From Oscheius dolichura (taxonomy: Eukaryota; Nematoda; Chromadorea; Rhabditida; Rhabditidae): 64,000 nt of DNA. Positions 44,901 to 55,700 of the stretch are shown here, one piece after another. The notes beneath the pieces were generated by a model that was not told where the DNA came from, made no database searches, and saw only the letters and a list, made by a program, of their open reading frames with translations. Location: positions 2,466,001 through 2,530,000 of the forward strand of contig OW051494.1 in NCBI GenBank assembly GCA_932521035.1, in the 5' to 3' direction. A program made the position numbers and the translations under genes. Every line of letters begins with the position of its first letter. Position 1 is the stretch's first letter.

Positions 44901-46018
44901 CGCTTGCGAGGGACTTCCAAAGTCGGAAAGCTTCAAATCTCCTGTTTTACTGTCTATTAGACAACTGGAATCTGGCAACTTTTGTCCATTCGACTCGCCT
45001 TACCATTCCGGACTGATATCCCTGTGTATTATACCATTTTCGTGGAGATACTGTACAGCTTGGCACAACTGTTTTATCCATTTCAATTTAACTTTCTCTA
45101 CCTCCCACAGCTCGGTTGGTGTATTAAACGCGGGAGAGGATTGGTACACGACAGCATCTAAATTAAGCTGTCAACGTTACGGGAATGTGGCAAGAAAAGA
45201 TGTTTACTTTCCACTTCGACAGGTAGAATATGCCGAATAGAAAACTGAGGTCATGTACAAGAAACTGCCCATGGGGAGATTGCCCTTCCAAGGCAAGAGG
45301 AGCCGTCTGCCCTGCCCTGCTGGGGCATCCTCTGCCCGCGGTTTAGAAAGCCTGAGACAGTTTACCCCTAGGGCATGCGCTGCTCTGCAGGGACAATGCT
45401 TGTAAACATCATACAATGCCTCTTAGCCCCACCTTTTGTGAGGTGAAAGCAGGGGTGAAAAATGGCTGTCTGCGGCAAGCTAGGGGCAGGGCAAAAACTG
45501 GAAGGGCAGCTTCGTGGACCCGGGGCAGGCCAAAGACAGTTTCGTCTACACGGCCATTGGGGTCAAGTGAATCGTGAATCCAGTTAATGATAATTCTCTT
45601 CTTGAGGCTGTCTTTCTCACCTTTCAAAGTCGCTCCCAGTGTGGATATAACTCCTTGGACCTCTCTAGTCGTGCTTTTCATAAGATATCCCATTTTCCAT
45701 TGTATATTTGGATGTTTAATTTGTAGAAAGTTGCCTGTAACCATCACCTCATCTTTAGAGGGAGGCATTCCAGAGAATGTCATCACAATACCGATCCGTT
45801 CCTCTGTGGCTTTCCACTCTGCCCAATTTGATATTTTGAAATATCCCACTTTCTCTGAACCATCAGTTTCTTCAATAGATATACTTTGTCTGCTGTGTAT
45901 ATCGTCTGAAAATTGTATAGGCTAATGACCCACACCAACTTTTATTGAGAATCAGGCTCGGCGCTGGTTCAATCGTTGAAACTTCTGGTAGATTCTCTAT
46001 CGGGAACGAGAGCTGCAT
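41962..46018 (-). CDS. Tandem pseudokinase-kelch fusion protein (left copy)
   Basis: Multi-exon gene from ATG 46018 (MQLSFPIENLPEV, five bases after a TTCCAG acceptor) to stop 41962. Kinase domain 1: LQIKHPNIQW, catalytic loop HRDISPECC (normal Lys and Asn replaced), LKLSDFG intact, and VYCPLE for APE. Linker LYGIVKERQDIVEHFKLMSK. Kinase domain 2: glycine loop ADQGGGGSVWKGS, IVAVKKF, HPNIVELFGVIW, HRDVKPRNILL, NFG in place of DFG, YMAPEV, and DVYSFGVTIWEI. A GT-AG intron then joins the C-lobe (EQT) in phase to about five kelch repeats (IYICGGIGDD; SVECFDPESGVWTEL; LVVIGGWDGEG; IWVFGGWN). Loss of the DFG Asp predicts that domain 2 is catalytically weak or inactive. A 350-bp GC-rich stretch (45190-45550) interrupts the N-lobe of domain 1, so that domain may be damaged. 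A mirror copy lies at 52792-56848. Confidence 0.72.
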
Positions 46019-46477
46019 TGTAGCTGGAAGTCGAATAAAGTGGTGAGAAAAAGAGAATAGAGAAAACAGTGGTGAGAAAAACAGAATAGAGGAGACGTGT
46101 CTTGTGACCAACTGCTATCACCCCTTTTGGCGGGTACACGCAGTGGGGAGACTTGATAAGGGCACGGCGGAGCCAGGAGCCGCCTGAGTCTTCTCTCATT
46201 TTCTCCTTTATAAGTTGAGAGCAAGGGAGTCAGACTTGTCCACCCATCGACTTCTTCACTAATTCAGGTAGGCGCCTTATTTTAATACTGTAAACATTTT
46301 CTGCTTGATAAAGCCCCTATTGTATGTTATTCTGGTATAGTCTTTCTTCCCTTATCCAAATTGTCCGTGCAATAAGCGTATACGTAAATAGAGTCAACAG
46401 TTGTTCGGCTGATGCTCGATCCCCAGCAGAATCGAGATTCCTTTTTAGAACGGGTACAAATAGTTGTTCGGGAGAAG
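46019..46477. promoter_or_regulatory. Divergent promoter of the palindrome gene pair (left)
   Basis: 459 bp between the starts of the kinase-kelch gene (-) and the HGD kinase (+). It contains an AGAATAGAGGAGA/AGAATAGAGAAAA duplication near 46057-46095. The mirror is 52333-52791. Confidence 0.5.
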
Positions 46478-48055
46478 GATGGATCGAGATCAGCAAGTGC
46501 CCGTAGTCCACACTTTACCCGGTGAGAAATTGGAACAGAGATGATGACAACATGCCATTACAGCACCTCTCCCTACGCCAACAATTACCATTCACGAGGT
46601 GGACTTGAACTCTCGGGAACTACTTGGCGAAGGACAATATGCTGAAGTCTATAAAGTTATTGCCCGTAATCCCAATAATCATCAAATGGAAACTGTGGTC
46701 ATTAAGACTAATAAGGAGAGCGAAAGCGCTAGCTGTCAGATTGTCAAGGAGATCAGGATACTATGTCAGGTACGATGAAAAGGAGCAAGAATAATAACGG
46801 AGCTTTTCAGATGTCAGATGCCCATGTTGTTGAGTTTATCTCTACAGTAACGCATCCCGCCCGGTCGGATTATAACGCATTCCTTATGGAATTGCTTGAT
46901 CTCGGAAATGCTTTCTCTTGTAAGTTGTATTCAGATTTCCCTCCTGAATCGTTTATAGTCTATACTGGAAGGACGGGCCAGGAATATGTTCACATGCTAT
47001 CAAATGAACAGGTGCGTACCTCTCTGTGTCATCATGTGATTCACGCTGTGGACTATGTTCACAGAACGGCGACAGTTCACGGAGATATCAGCTGCAACAA
47101 GTAAGTTTCTGGCAGAAATACTTCTGTGAATGGATTAAGCGTGCTAATGAAACACGTGAACGGCCGGCTTGTGCTCAAGTTGAGCGACTTCGGATCTGCC
47201 TTCAAAGTTGCGGAAGGCTTCACCTATATGTGAGTTATTCTCAATTAACTCTGAAAGCCATGTCAGAACGGGAACGCGTCTCTACTGTGCCGAGGAAGTG
47301 TTTCGTAAAAGAGACTGTACCCAAGCCTCGGATGTCTTTTCCGTGGCTGCCACTTGTTTTTTCCTGAAATATGGCAGGTATTCACTTTGAGATACGGCAT
47401 AATCGGCCAACGTTCTTCCTCACCGCGCCCAAAAACTCACCAAATGCGCGCGAATAATTCGACCTTGCTTACTTTTTAAATATTTATCTTGTTCAGAATT
47501 TTATGGCGGACAAGCTGATATAGGTTATATTCCATAAGAATAAGAAATTGTCGAGTTATCAAGAGAAACGCTATGTTTACCTCAAAAACTCTATTTTGGG
47601 TTATATCTCGGCAATTACTTATTCTTATAGAATATAATCTATACCAGCTTCTCCGCCATAAAATTCTGAACTAGACAGATATAAAACAAATAAACAAGGT
47701 CGAATTATTCGATCGCGGCGAGCATTTGGTGAGTTTTTGGGTGCGGTGAGGAAGAACGTTGGCCGGCATAATCTGCTTTAGACACCCTGTTCCTGTAACT
47801 GGGACGGTGGCTGAAGCCAACCACGCGCAGCATGGAGGGGGGAGGCCTGGACAGCAGCCATTTTTTGCTCGAAGTAGGCCAGACTGGAATTTAGCTGATC
47901 CTTTGGAACAACTTCTAAATCAGTACGTTCTTTTAACTTGTAAAAATAGATAGCATCTACCTTGAGTAAAGCGAAGACTGCGCTGTTTTAGGGCTATGGA
48001 TCACGTGCCTGAACGCCGTCCCACAGTAGAGAACCTTTTGGCAAAAACTGAGTAG
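46478..48055 (+). CDS. Protein kinase with HGD catalytic loop (left copy)
   Basis: About eight exons, ATG 46478 (MDRDQQVPVVHTLPG) to stop 48053-48055. The kinase fold is readable end to end: LLGEGQYAEVYKV (glycine loop), VVIKTN (ATP lysine), KEIRILCQMSDAHVVEFIST, AVDYVHRTATVHGDISCNN (catalytic loop, Arg of HRD replaced by Gly but Asp and Asn kept), LKLSDFGSAFK, GTRLYCAEEVF (APE becomes AEE), SDVFSVAATCFFL and a C-lobe end VPERRPTVENLLAK. Key catalytic residues are present, so activity is possible; HRD-Arg loss removes dependence on activation-loop phosphorylation. The intron before the C-lobe contains a complete 360-bp MITE. It is divergently paired with the kinase-kelch gene and copied exactly at 50755-52332. 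It resembles the rapidly expanded nematode kinases; no named ortholog. Confidence 0.75.
47405..47764. mobile_element. Foldback MITE with 9-bp target duplication (left)
   Basis: 360 bp starting GGCCAACGTTCTTCCTCACC and ending in its inverse. The interior is also self-complementary, giving one long hairpin. Both flanks carry GGCATAATC (47396-47404 and 47765-47773), a 9-bp target duplication. It lies wholly within an intron of the HGD kinase. The 9-bp duplication suggests a Mutator-like (MULE) transposase source; no transposase is encoded. Confidence 0.88.
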
Positions 48056-48650
48056 AGATAGATGGTCACAATGATGTCTACGCTCGTCTGATGATGCAGC
48101 ACATGTTCGGTCAACTGTCTGATCTATCTTCCAAGAAGTCTGCTGCTCCATATCGTAGATGTTCCGAGCTAGCCGTGCCCCAAACATATTGTCTTTCAAC
48201 TATGGTCTTTCTGCGGTCTGAGATTCTACCGACCCTGCTAGTTGAGGCAGATAAGTACGCTCTTTCATATCGACAACGGTTTAATTTGAACGTGGAAGGA
48301 AGAAAAGGAGCTTTATACTATCCAACTTATTCACATAATCCATAACACGGCCTTAATAAACCTTTTGATCTCCCTATCCTGATTGTTTAGAGAAGTGGAG
48401 AGTGTTCTCCAGCGTCTGCTGTCCATTCTTTACCCAGTAGTGTGGCTCAGTACCCTGTTTCACTGCTCTACAAACGGGGGGAAGGTGCTCCAACCCATAA
48501 GGAACGCAGTAGCTGGATATTGCCTCGCTTTACCCCCATCAATCAATTTCCATCCGGCTGAAGATATTCTCACCCACCCATTCAGCGATCATGCCTGCCT
48601 TTCCTCTATTCTCACCCACCCATTCAGCGATCATGCCTGCCTTTCCTCTA
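48056..48650. other. Inner end of the left arm
   Basis: About 595 bp after the kinase stop. It is the inverted copy of the region between the kinase and the F-box gene in the right arm, so it includes a duplicate of the F-box gene's 5' flank and its first 18 coding bases (ATG at 48633). A 42-bp tandem duplication (ATTCTCACCCACCCATTCAG...) occupies about 48566-48649. No gene is recognised. Confidence 0.55.
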
Positions 48651-48698
48651 ACCATGTTTCCTTCACATTTTTCCGGCTGTAACAGCTACAGTATAGTT

Positions 48699-48715
48699 CA
48701 ATAAACAGTTTATTG
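48699..48715. terminator. Palindromic bidirectional poly(A) signal
   Basis: CAATAAACAGTTTATTG is a perfect palindrome giving AATAAA on both strands. It serves the F-box gene (-) 22 bp after its stop, and lies about 50 bp from the palindrome inner edge. Confidence 0.6.
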
Positions 48716-48736
48716 GACGTGATGTTTATCAAAAGA

Positions 48737-50177
48737 TTATAGAGGCGAAGAGGCGAGGATCGTCTCCAGGCGGTTTCTTATTGCCTCATAGTTGTTCACG
48801 TTCTCCCCGACGAATTTAAAGAATTCATCTCTATCATATTCTATTTTCTTGCGCAAAACGAAATCAATAAACCACTGCTTGGCAACCTCGTCGACATCCT
48901 TTTTCGATGTCCTGCGCCCAATACAATTCTAAAATATCAATAATAACGGACTGTGGTCCTGCGCCTACCTCAACCCTAGACCAATGGATGCCTCCTGTCA
49001 GGGTGATGAAATGAGTGGGAGTGTCTACGATGAATGCGAGATGTTTATTTTGGATCAGTCGCGGGTCATCATTCCGAGAGTATTTGAACGGATTGATCCT
49101 CCATTTTCGAAGGCCCAGTTCGTCGATCTCCTCCTGGGAGAGGAAGGCGATCTTTTCGTAAATGGGCAGTTGAAAACGCTTCAAAGTTGGATTGGGATCG
49201 ACCAGGAGCTGCTGAGAATAAAGAGTACAGTTACTTTCTATGAGGAGAAGAAGGTCAGTATAGCAGCAAAGTGTCGCCTGTATGAGAGGGGCAAGTGACG
49301 GCGCCGCCTCTTCCGCAACCTCGTCTATCTGAATAAATTCGAACTTTACCAATTGCTGCATGTAGTCGTTTGGAATATGTTTGCACACCGTGATCTCAAC
49401 ATTTTTACAAGCCTGAAACGGATGTGGTACATTCCATGGCATTCCAGGGGGTACATTAAGGGAAGGAGCCCCACCGTCGGCAGCTCATCTAGCACCTGAA
49501 TCAGTAACGGGTTGGGCATGGTCAATGCCCAACTAAAGAATGCTATTTGCCGGGGTCGAGTGTACTTGGCAAAGAGCACCACATCGTGCATTGTAAGTTC
49601 CTTGTGAAAGCACTTGAATATCCGACATTTGACCCTGGCCTTTTTGAAGCAGGGAAGGAAGCTTTTATCGCCTGGCCGAGTACCAGGTGTTGTGTCTTTC
49701 TAAAATTTTCAAAATTATGCAGCTACTGGTATTAAATCTCACCACATAATTAACAGTAATACTTTCAAACAGGGCACATTCTAGGCTTTCCAGGGTGAGT
49801 TTGCCAGAATGCGGGAAACTGGCGCGGGAACCAGGCGGGAATATTTTGCCGGCGACGTAGACTGCGAAATTCTGAAAGTATTCCATAATATTTCTGGAGA
49901 AATGGGCAAGTTTTTGTTGTCGTCGTCAAACCATACCCGTATTCCTGGTTTCCCCAGGATTATATCGATATGGTGTTCAGCATTGACAGCTACAGGGAGG
50001 GACAGGGTCTTTGACTGGGCAACCACGTCGTCGATGTGGTGACAGGTCTGACGCAGCCGGTCAACTTCTGGAAATGTCAGCTGGAACAGGATGTAACTGG
50101 ACGCCGAATTAGATTACCTTTTTCAGAATAAGGGTAATAATTTCGGGAGGGAGGTTGACTAGAGGAAAGGCAGGCAT
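48737..50177 (-). CDS. F-box protein in the palindrome spacer
   Basis: Exon 1 (50177-50118) encodes MPAFPLVNLPPEIITLILKK and, after a 37-bp intron, exon 2 (from 50080) continues LTFPEVDRLRQTCHHIDDVV: a clear F-box (LPPEI..LIL ... RLR.TC..IDD). The rest includes VAVNAEHHIDIILGKPGIRV, PNPLLIQVLDELPTVGLL, KHIPNDYMQQLVKFEFIQID with PSLAPLIQ, FQLPIYEKIAFLSQEEIDEL, FIVDTPTHFITLTGG and a last exon RRTSKKDVDEVAKQWFIDF ... NYEAIRNRLETIL, stop at 48737. It would be an SCF substrate adaptor. Exon order and intron positions match the gene at 18205-19756 and both fragments at 36.9-38.2 kb. The first 18 coding bases lie within the right palindrome arm. It is apparently intact. Confidence 0.78.
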
Positions 50178-50754
50178 GATCGCTGAATGGGTGGGTGAGA
50201 ATAGAGGAAAGGCAGGCATGATCGCTGAATGGGTGGGTGAGAATATCTTCAGCCGGATGGAAATTGATTGATGGGGGTAAAGCGAGGCAATATCCAGCTA
50301 CTGCGTTCCTTATGGGTTGGAGCACCTTCCCCCCGTTTGTAGAGCAGTGAAACAGGGTACTGAGCCACACTACTGGGTAAAGAATGGACAGCAGACGCTG
50401 GAGAACACTCTCCACTTCTCTAAACAATCAGGATAGGGAGATCAAAAGGTTTATTAAGGCCGTGTTATGGATTATGTGAATAAGTTGGATAGTATAAAGC
50501 TCCTTTTCTTCCTTCCACGTTCAAATTAAACCGTTGTCGATATGAAAGAGCGTACTTATCTGCCTCAACTAGCAGGGTCGGTAGAATCTCAGACCGCAGA
50601 AAGACCATAGTTGAAAGACAATATGTTTGGGGCACGGCTAGCTCGGAACATCTACGATATGGAGCAGCAGACTTCTTGGAAGATAGATCAGACAGTTGAC
50701 CGAACATGTGCTGCATCATCAGACGAGCGTAGACATCATTGTGACCATCTATCT

Positions 50755-52332
50755 CTACTCAGTTTTTGCCAAAAGGTTCTCTACTGTGGGACGGCGTTCA
50801 GGCACGTGATCCATAGCCCTAAAACAGCGCAGTCTTCGCTTTACTCAAGGTAGATGCTATCTATTTTTACAAGTTAAAAGAACGTACTGATTTAGAAGTT
50901 GTTCCAAAGGATCAGCTAAATTCCAGTCTGGCCTACTTCGAGCAAAAAATGGCTGCTGTCCAGGCCTCCCCCCTCCATGCTGCGCGTGGTTGGCTTCAGC
51001 CACCGTCCCAGTTACAGGAACAGGGTGTCTAAAGCAGATTATGCCGGCCAACGTTCTTCCTCACCGCACCCAAAAACTCACCAAATGCTCGCCGCGATCG
51101 AATAATTCGACCTTGTTTATTTGTTTTATATCTGTCTAGTTCAGAATTTTATGGCGGAGAAGCTGGTATAGATTATATTCTATAAGAATAAGTAATTGCC
51201 GAGATATAACCCAAAATAGAGTTTTTGAGGTAAACATAGCGTTTCTCTTGATAACTCGACAATTTCTTATTCTTATGGAATATAACCTATATCAGCTTGT
51301 CCGCCATAAAATTCTGAACAAGATAAATATTTAAAAAGTAAGCAAGGTCGAATTATTCGCGCGCATTTGGTGAGTTTTTGGGCGCGGTGAGGAAGAACGT
51401 TGGCCGATTATGCCGTATCTCAAAGTGAATACCTGCCATATTTCAGGAAAAAACAAGTGGCAGCCACGGAAAAGACATCCGAGGCTTGGGTACAGTCTCT
51501 TTTACGAAACACTTCCTCGGCACAGTAGAGACGCGTTCCCGTTCTGACATGGCTTTCAGAGTTAATTGAGAATAACTCACATATAGGTGAAGCCTTCCGC
51601 AACTTTGAAGGCAGATCCGAAGTCGCTCAACTTGAGCACAAGCCGGCCGTTCACGTGTTTCATTAGCACGCTTAATCCATTCACAGAAGTATTTCTGCCA
51701 GAAACTTACTTGTTGCAGCTGATATCTCCGTGAACTGTCGCCGTTCTGTGAACATAGTCCACAGCGTGAATCACATGATGACACAGAGAGGTACGCACCT
51801 GTTCATTTGATAGCATGTGAACATATTCCTGGCCCGTCCTTCCAGTATAGACTATAAACGATTCAGGAGGGAAATCTGAATACAACTTACAAGAGAAAGC
51901 ATTTCCGAGATCAAGCAATTCCATAAGGAATGCGTTATAATCCGACCGGGCGGGATGCGTTACTGTAGAGATAAACTCAACAACATGGGCATCTGACATC
52001 TGAAAAGCTCCGTTATTATTCTTGCTCCTTTTCATCGTACCTGACATAGTATCCTGATCTCCTTGACAATCTGACAGCTAGCGCTTTCGCTCTCCTTATT
52101 AGTCTTAATGACCACAGTTTCCATTTGATGATTATTGGGATTACGGGCAATAACTTTATAGACTTCAGCATATTGTCCTTCGCCAAGTAGTTCCCGAGAG
52201 TTCAAGTCCACCTCGTGAATGGTAATTGTTGGCGTAGGGAGAGGTGCTGTAATGGCATGTTGTCATCATCTCTGTTCCAATTTCTCACCGGGTAAAGTGT
52301 GGACTACGGGCACTTGCTGATCTCGATCCATC
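50755..52332 (-). CDS. Protein kinase with HGD catalytic loop (right copy)
   Basis: Mirror of 46478-48055, with the same translations in every exon compared, the same intron-borne MITE and the same residues (GEGQYAEVYKV, VVIKTN, HGDISCNN, SDFG, AEE). It is followed on the same strand, 577 bp on, by the spacer F-box gene, so in the right arm these two genes are a tandem pair. If the right arm is ancestral, this is the parental copy. Confidence 0.75.
51046..51405. mobile_element. Foldback MITE with 9-bp target duplication (right)
   Basis: Mirror of the element at 47405-47764 and duplicated with the arm rather than independently inserted; the flanking 9-bp duplications are at 51037-51045 and 51406-51414. 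Confidence 0.88.
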
Positions 52333-52791
52333 CTTCTCCCGAACAACTATTTGTACCCGTTCTAAAAAGGAATCTCGATTCTGCTGGGGATCGAGCATCA
52401 GCCGAACAACTGTTGACTCTATTTACGTATACGCTTATTGCACGGACAATTTGGATAAGGGAAGAAAGACTATACCAGAATAACATACAATAGGGGCTTT
52501 ATCAAGCAGAAAATGTTTACAGTATTAAAATAAGGCGCCTACCTGAATTAGTGAAGAAGTCGATGGGTGGACAAGTCTGACTCCCTTGCTCTCAACTTAT
52601 AAAGGAGAAAATGAGAGAAGACTCAGGCGGCTCCTGGCTCCGCCGTGCCCTTATCAAGTCTCCCCACTGCGTGTACCCGCCAAAAGGGGTGATAGCAGTT
52701 GGTCACAAGACACGTCTCCTCTATTCTGTTTTTCTCACCACTGTTTTCTCTATTCTCTTTTTCTCACCACTTTATTCGACTTCCAGCTACA
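52333..52791. promoter_or_regulatory. Divergent promoter of the palindrome gene pair (right)
   Basis: Mirror of 46019-46477. The kinase-kelch ATG at 52792 is preceded by CTTCCAGCTACA, a possible trans-splice acceptor. Confidence 0.5.
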
Positions 52792-55700
52792 ATGCAGCTC
52801 TCGTTCCCGATAGAGAATCTACCAGAAGTTTCAACGATTGAACCAGCGCCGAGCCTGATTCTCAATAAAAGTTGGTGTGGGTCATTAGCCTATACAATTT
52901 TCAGACGATATACACAGCAGACAAAGTATATCTATTGAAGAAACTGATGGTTCAGAGAAAGTGGGATATTTCAAAATATCAAATTGGGCAGAGTGGAAAG
53001 CCACAGAGGAACGGATCGGTATTGTGATGACATTCTCTGGAATGCCTCCCTCTAAAGATGAGGTGATGGTTACAGGCAACTTTCTACAAATTAAACATCC
53101 AAATATACAATGGAAAATGGGATATCTTATGAAAAGCACGACTAGAGAGGTCCAAGGAGTTATATCCACACTGGGAGCGACTTTGAAAGGTGAGAAAGAC
53201 AGCCTCAAGAAGAGAATTATCATTAACTGGATTCACGATTCACTTGACCCCAATGGCCGTGTAGACGAAACTGTCTTTGGCCTGCCCCGGGTCCACGAAG
53301 CTGCCCTTCCAGTTTTTGCCCTGCCCCTAGCTTGCCGCAGACAGCCATTTTTCACCCCTGCTTTCACCTCACAAAAGGTGGGGCTAAGAGGCATTGTATG
53401 ATGTTTACAAGCATTGTCCCTGCAGAGCAGCGCATGCCCTAGGGGTAAACTGTCTCAGGCTTTCTAAACCGCGGGCAGAGGATGCCCCAGCAGGGCAGGG
53501 CAGACGGCTCCTCTTGCCTTGGAAGGGCAATCTCCCCATGGGCAGTTTCTTGTACATGACCTCAGTTTTCTATTCGGCATATTCTACCTGTCGAAGTGGA
53601 AAGTAAACATCTTTTCTTGCCACATTCCCGTAACGTTGACAGCTTAATTTAGATGCTGTCGTGTACCAATCCTCTCCCGCGTTTAATACACCAACCGAGC
53701 TGTGGGAGGTAGAGAAAGTTAAATTGAAATGGATAAAACAGTTGTGCCAAGCTGTACAGTATCTCCACGAAAATGGTATAATACACAGGGATATCAGTCC
53801 GGAATGGTAAGGCGAGTCGAATGGACAAAAGTTGCCAGATTCCAGTTGTCTAATAGACAGTAAAACAGGAGATTTGAAGCTTTCCGACTTTGGAAGTCCC
53901 TCGCAAGCGGACAGTTCACATTATCCTTTTTATCGGTGAGACATTTTTCAGCCAGAGAGATTCATGTTTCAGAATTGGGTCAGCCGTCTACTGTCCTCTG
54001 GAGGTTATAAAATACAACACCAGCAGTTTAGCCGGAGATATCTACAGTCTTGTACTAACTGCGATGTTCATATCCTCTGAAAAGTAGGCTTACACTAGAG
54101 ATTGCCCCTTCAGTGCTTGATTGCGGGAGAACCTATTGTGGAATTAGATGGTTTCCCCACTTTGGGGGCATCTATGAGACCCAACACAACTGTTCAACTC
54201 AACCAGATTTGATTTAGACAACCATTTGATGCTGATAAATGGGAGCAAATGTCTTTTGAGGAAGGTTGTGCAAACATTGAAGCGGTCAATAGGAAAAGGA
54301 TGTCCGCTATCGAGGAGATAAAGCGGTCACCCGCATTGTGAGCCTAAGATGCCCTAAATCCTTTAAACATGGGTACAGATGCCTTGCAACCGAGCCAAGC
54401 CAAAGGCCCAATATAGACGAACTGTACGGTATTGTTAAGGAGAGGCAAGACATAGTGGAACACTTTAAATTGATGTCTAAAATGGAAGAAGGCCTTTTGC
54501 CAGTTTCTGGAGTTGAACCACAATTCACAGATTTTCATTTGGCAGAAGAGAAGCAACCAATAGCTGCGAAAAACGTCCCGGAATCTCGGTCCACTGAAAG
54601 AAAACAATTACAATCTCTTATGGGGAGTGTCCTTTCCTCGGTAAAATACACCCCAGATGGTAGCGTTGCTTTCCCATTTCTTTCTAATCTCGTACTATAG
54701 GTGTGCCCTACTATCGTTGGAGTGACATCAAAAACCCAGAATTGGCGGATCAGGGAGGAGGTGGCTCGGTTTGGAAAGGATCAGTTATAAAGGGAACCAC
54801 TAGAACGAAACGGTGAGTATTTTCTGTCTCAAAATATACCTATTTAGAATTGTCGCTGTGAAAAAGTTCAACATAACGGATATAGGATCTGAAAGAGAAA
54901 TTGAAATATTGAAAACGGTAAAAGATATTAGAATTGGCATATCTCATCTCGCGTCTTATAAATTGTTTACATTTAAATTTCCAGCACACCCATCCAAATA
55001 TTGTTGAATTATTCGGAGTAATTTGGGATGGAGAGGTAATAAATAAAGGCAACTCTATAAAAAAACCAATATATACGGGATACGTGATGGAATATATGGA
55101 ACTCGGCAGTCTTCATAACGGTTATCCTTTATTTATTTAAATTTCAAAGCAACTCAACAGAAATCCACGATGTCTCCAAACATTATGACATGAAGTTAAT
55201 CGTCTTGTGGATCGAACAAATCGGTTCCGGTCTACAATATCTACATGAAAATGGAATACTTCACAGAGACGTCAAGCCCCGAAAGTATACATTTTCTCTG
55301 TTTATTAATACTCGTTTTTAGCATCCTTCTAGCAACAAGAACTCATTTAAAACTGGCTAATTTTGGCCTGGCTAGGAATATTTTTCTCAAAAATACTTCC
55401 GGGTAAACGACACTTCTTTTCCCAGTAATGTTGTTTTTCCAGTCATAAAGGCACCGACCCCTACATGGCTCCGGAAGTAAGAACATCAAAGGATTACGGT
55501 GTTCCAGCTGATGTTTATTCATTTGGAGTAACAATATGGGAAATTATATGCCGGAAGTCAGTTGATTTTATTTGATCAGTGTACAATATAAAAGTAGGTA
55601 CCCTTCGGAACATCTACAAGTTGGAAATGATGGTATAGAACTGCCTATAGATATTGAAGAAATGAGCGAGGATTCGTGGAATTTTGTGAAAAGGTTGGTG

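Larger units (their letters stand above)
40581..48650 (+). repeat. Left arm of an 8,070-bp inverted repeat
   Basis: The whole interval is the reverse complement of 50160-58229: matching positions sum to 98810 for every landmark checked (for example 40814/57996, 41962/56848, 46478/52332 and 48649/50161), with no indel, and the translations compared are the same. Outer edge: pairing holds at 40581/58229 and fails at 40580/58230. Inner edge: pairing holds at 48650/50160 and fails one base further. Both ends of this arm cut off gene sequence that continues only from the right arm. Confidence 0.95.

Noticed and set aside
48091-48345. 84-codon frame after the HGD kinase, present in both arms
   Set aside because: It overlaps the shadow frame on the other strand and resembles nothing; duplication alone explains its conservation between arms.
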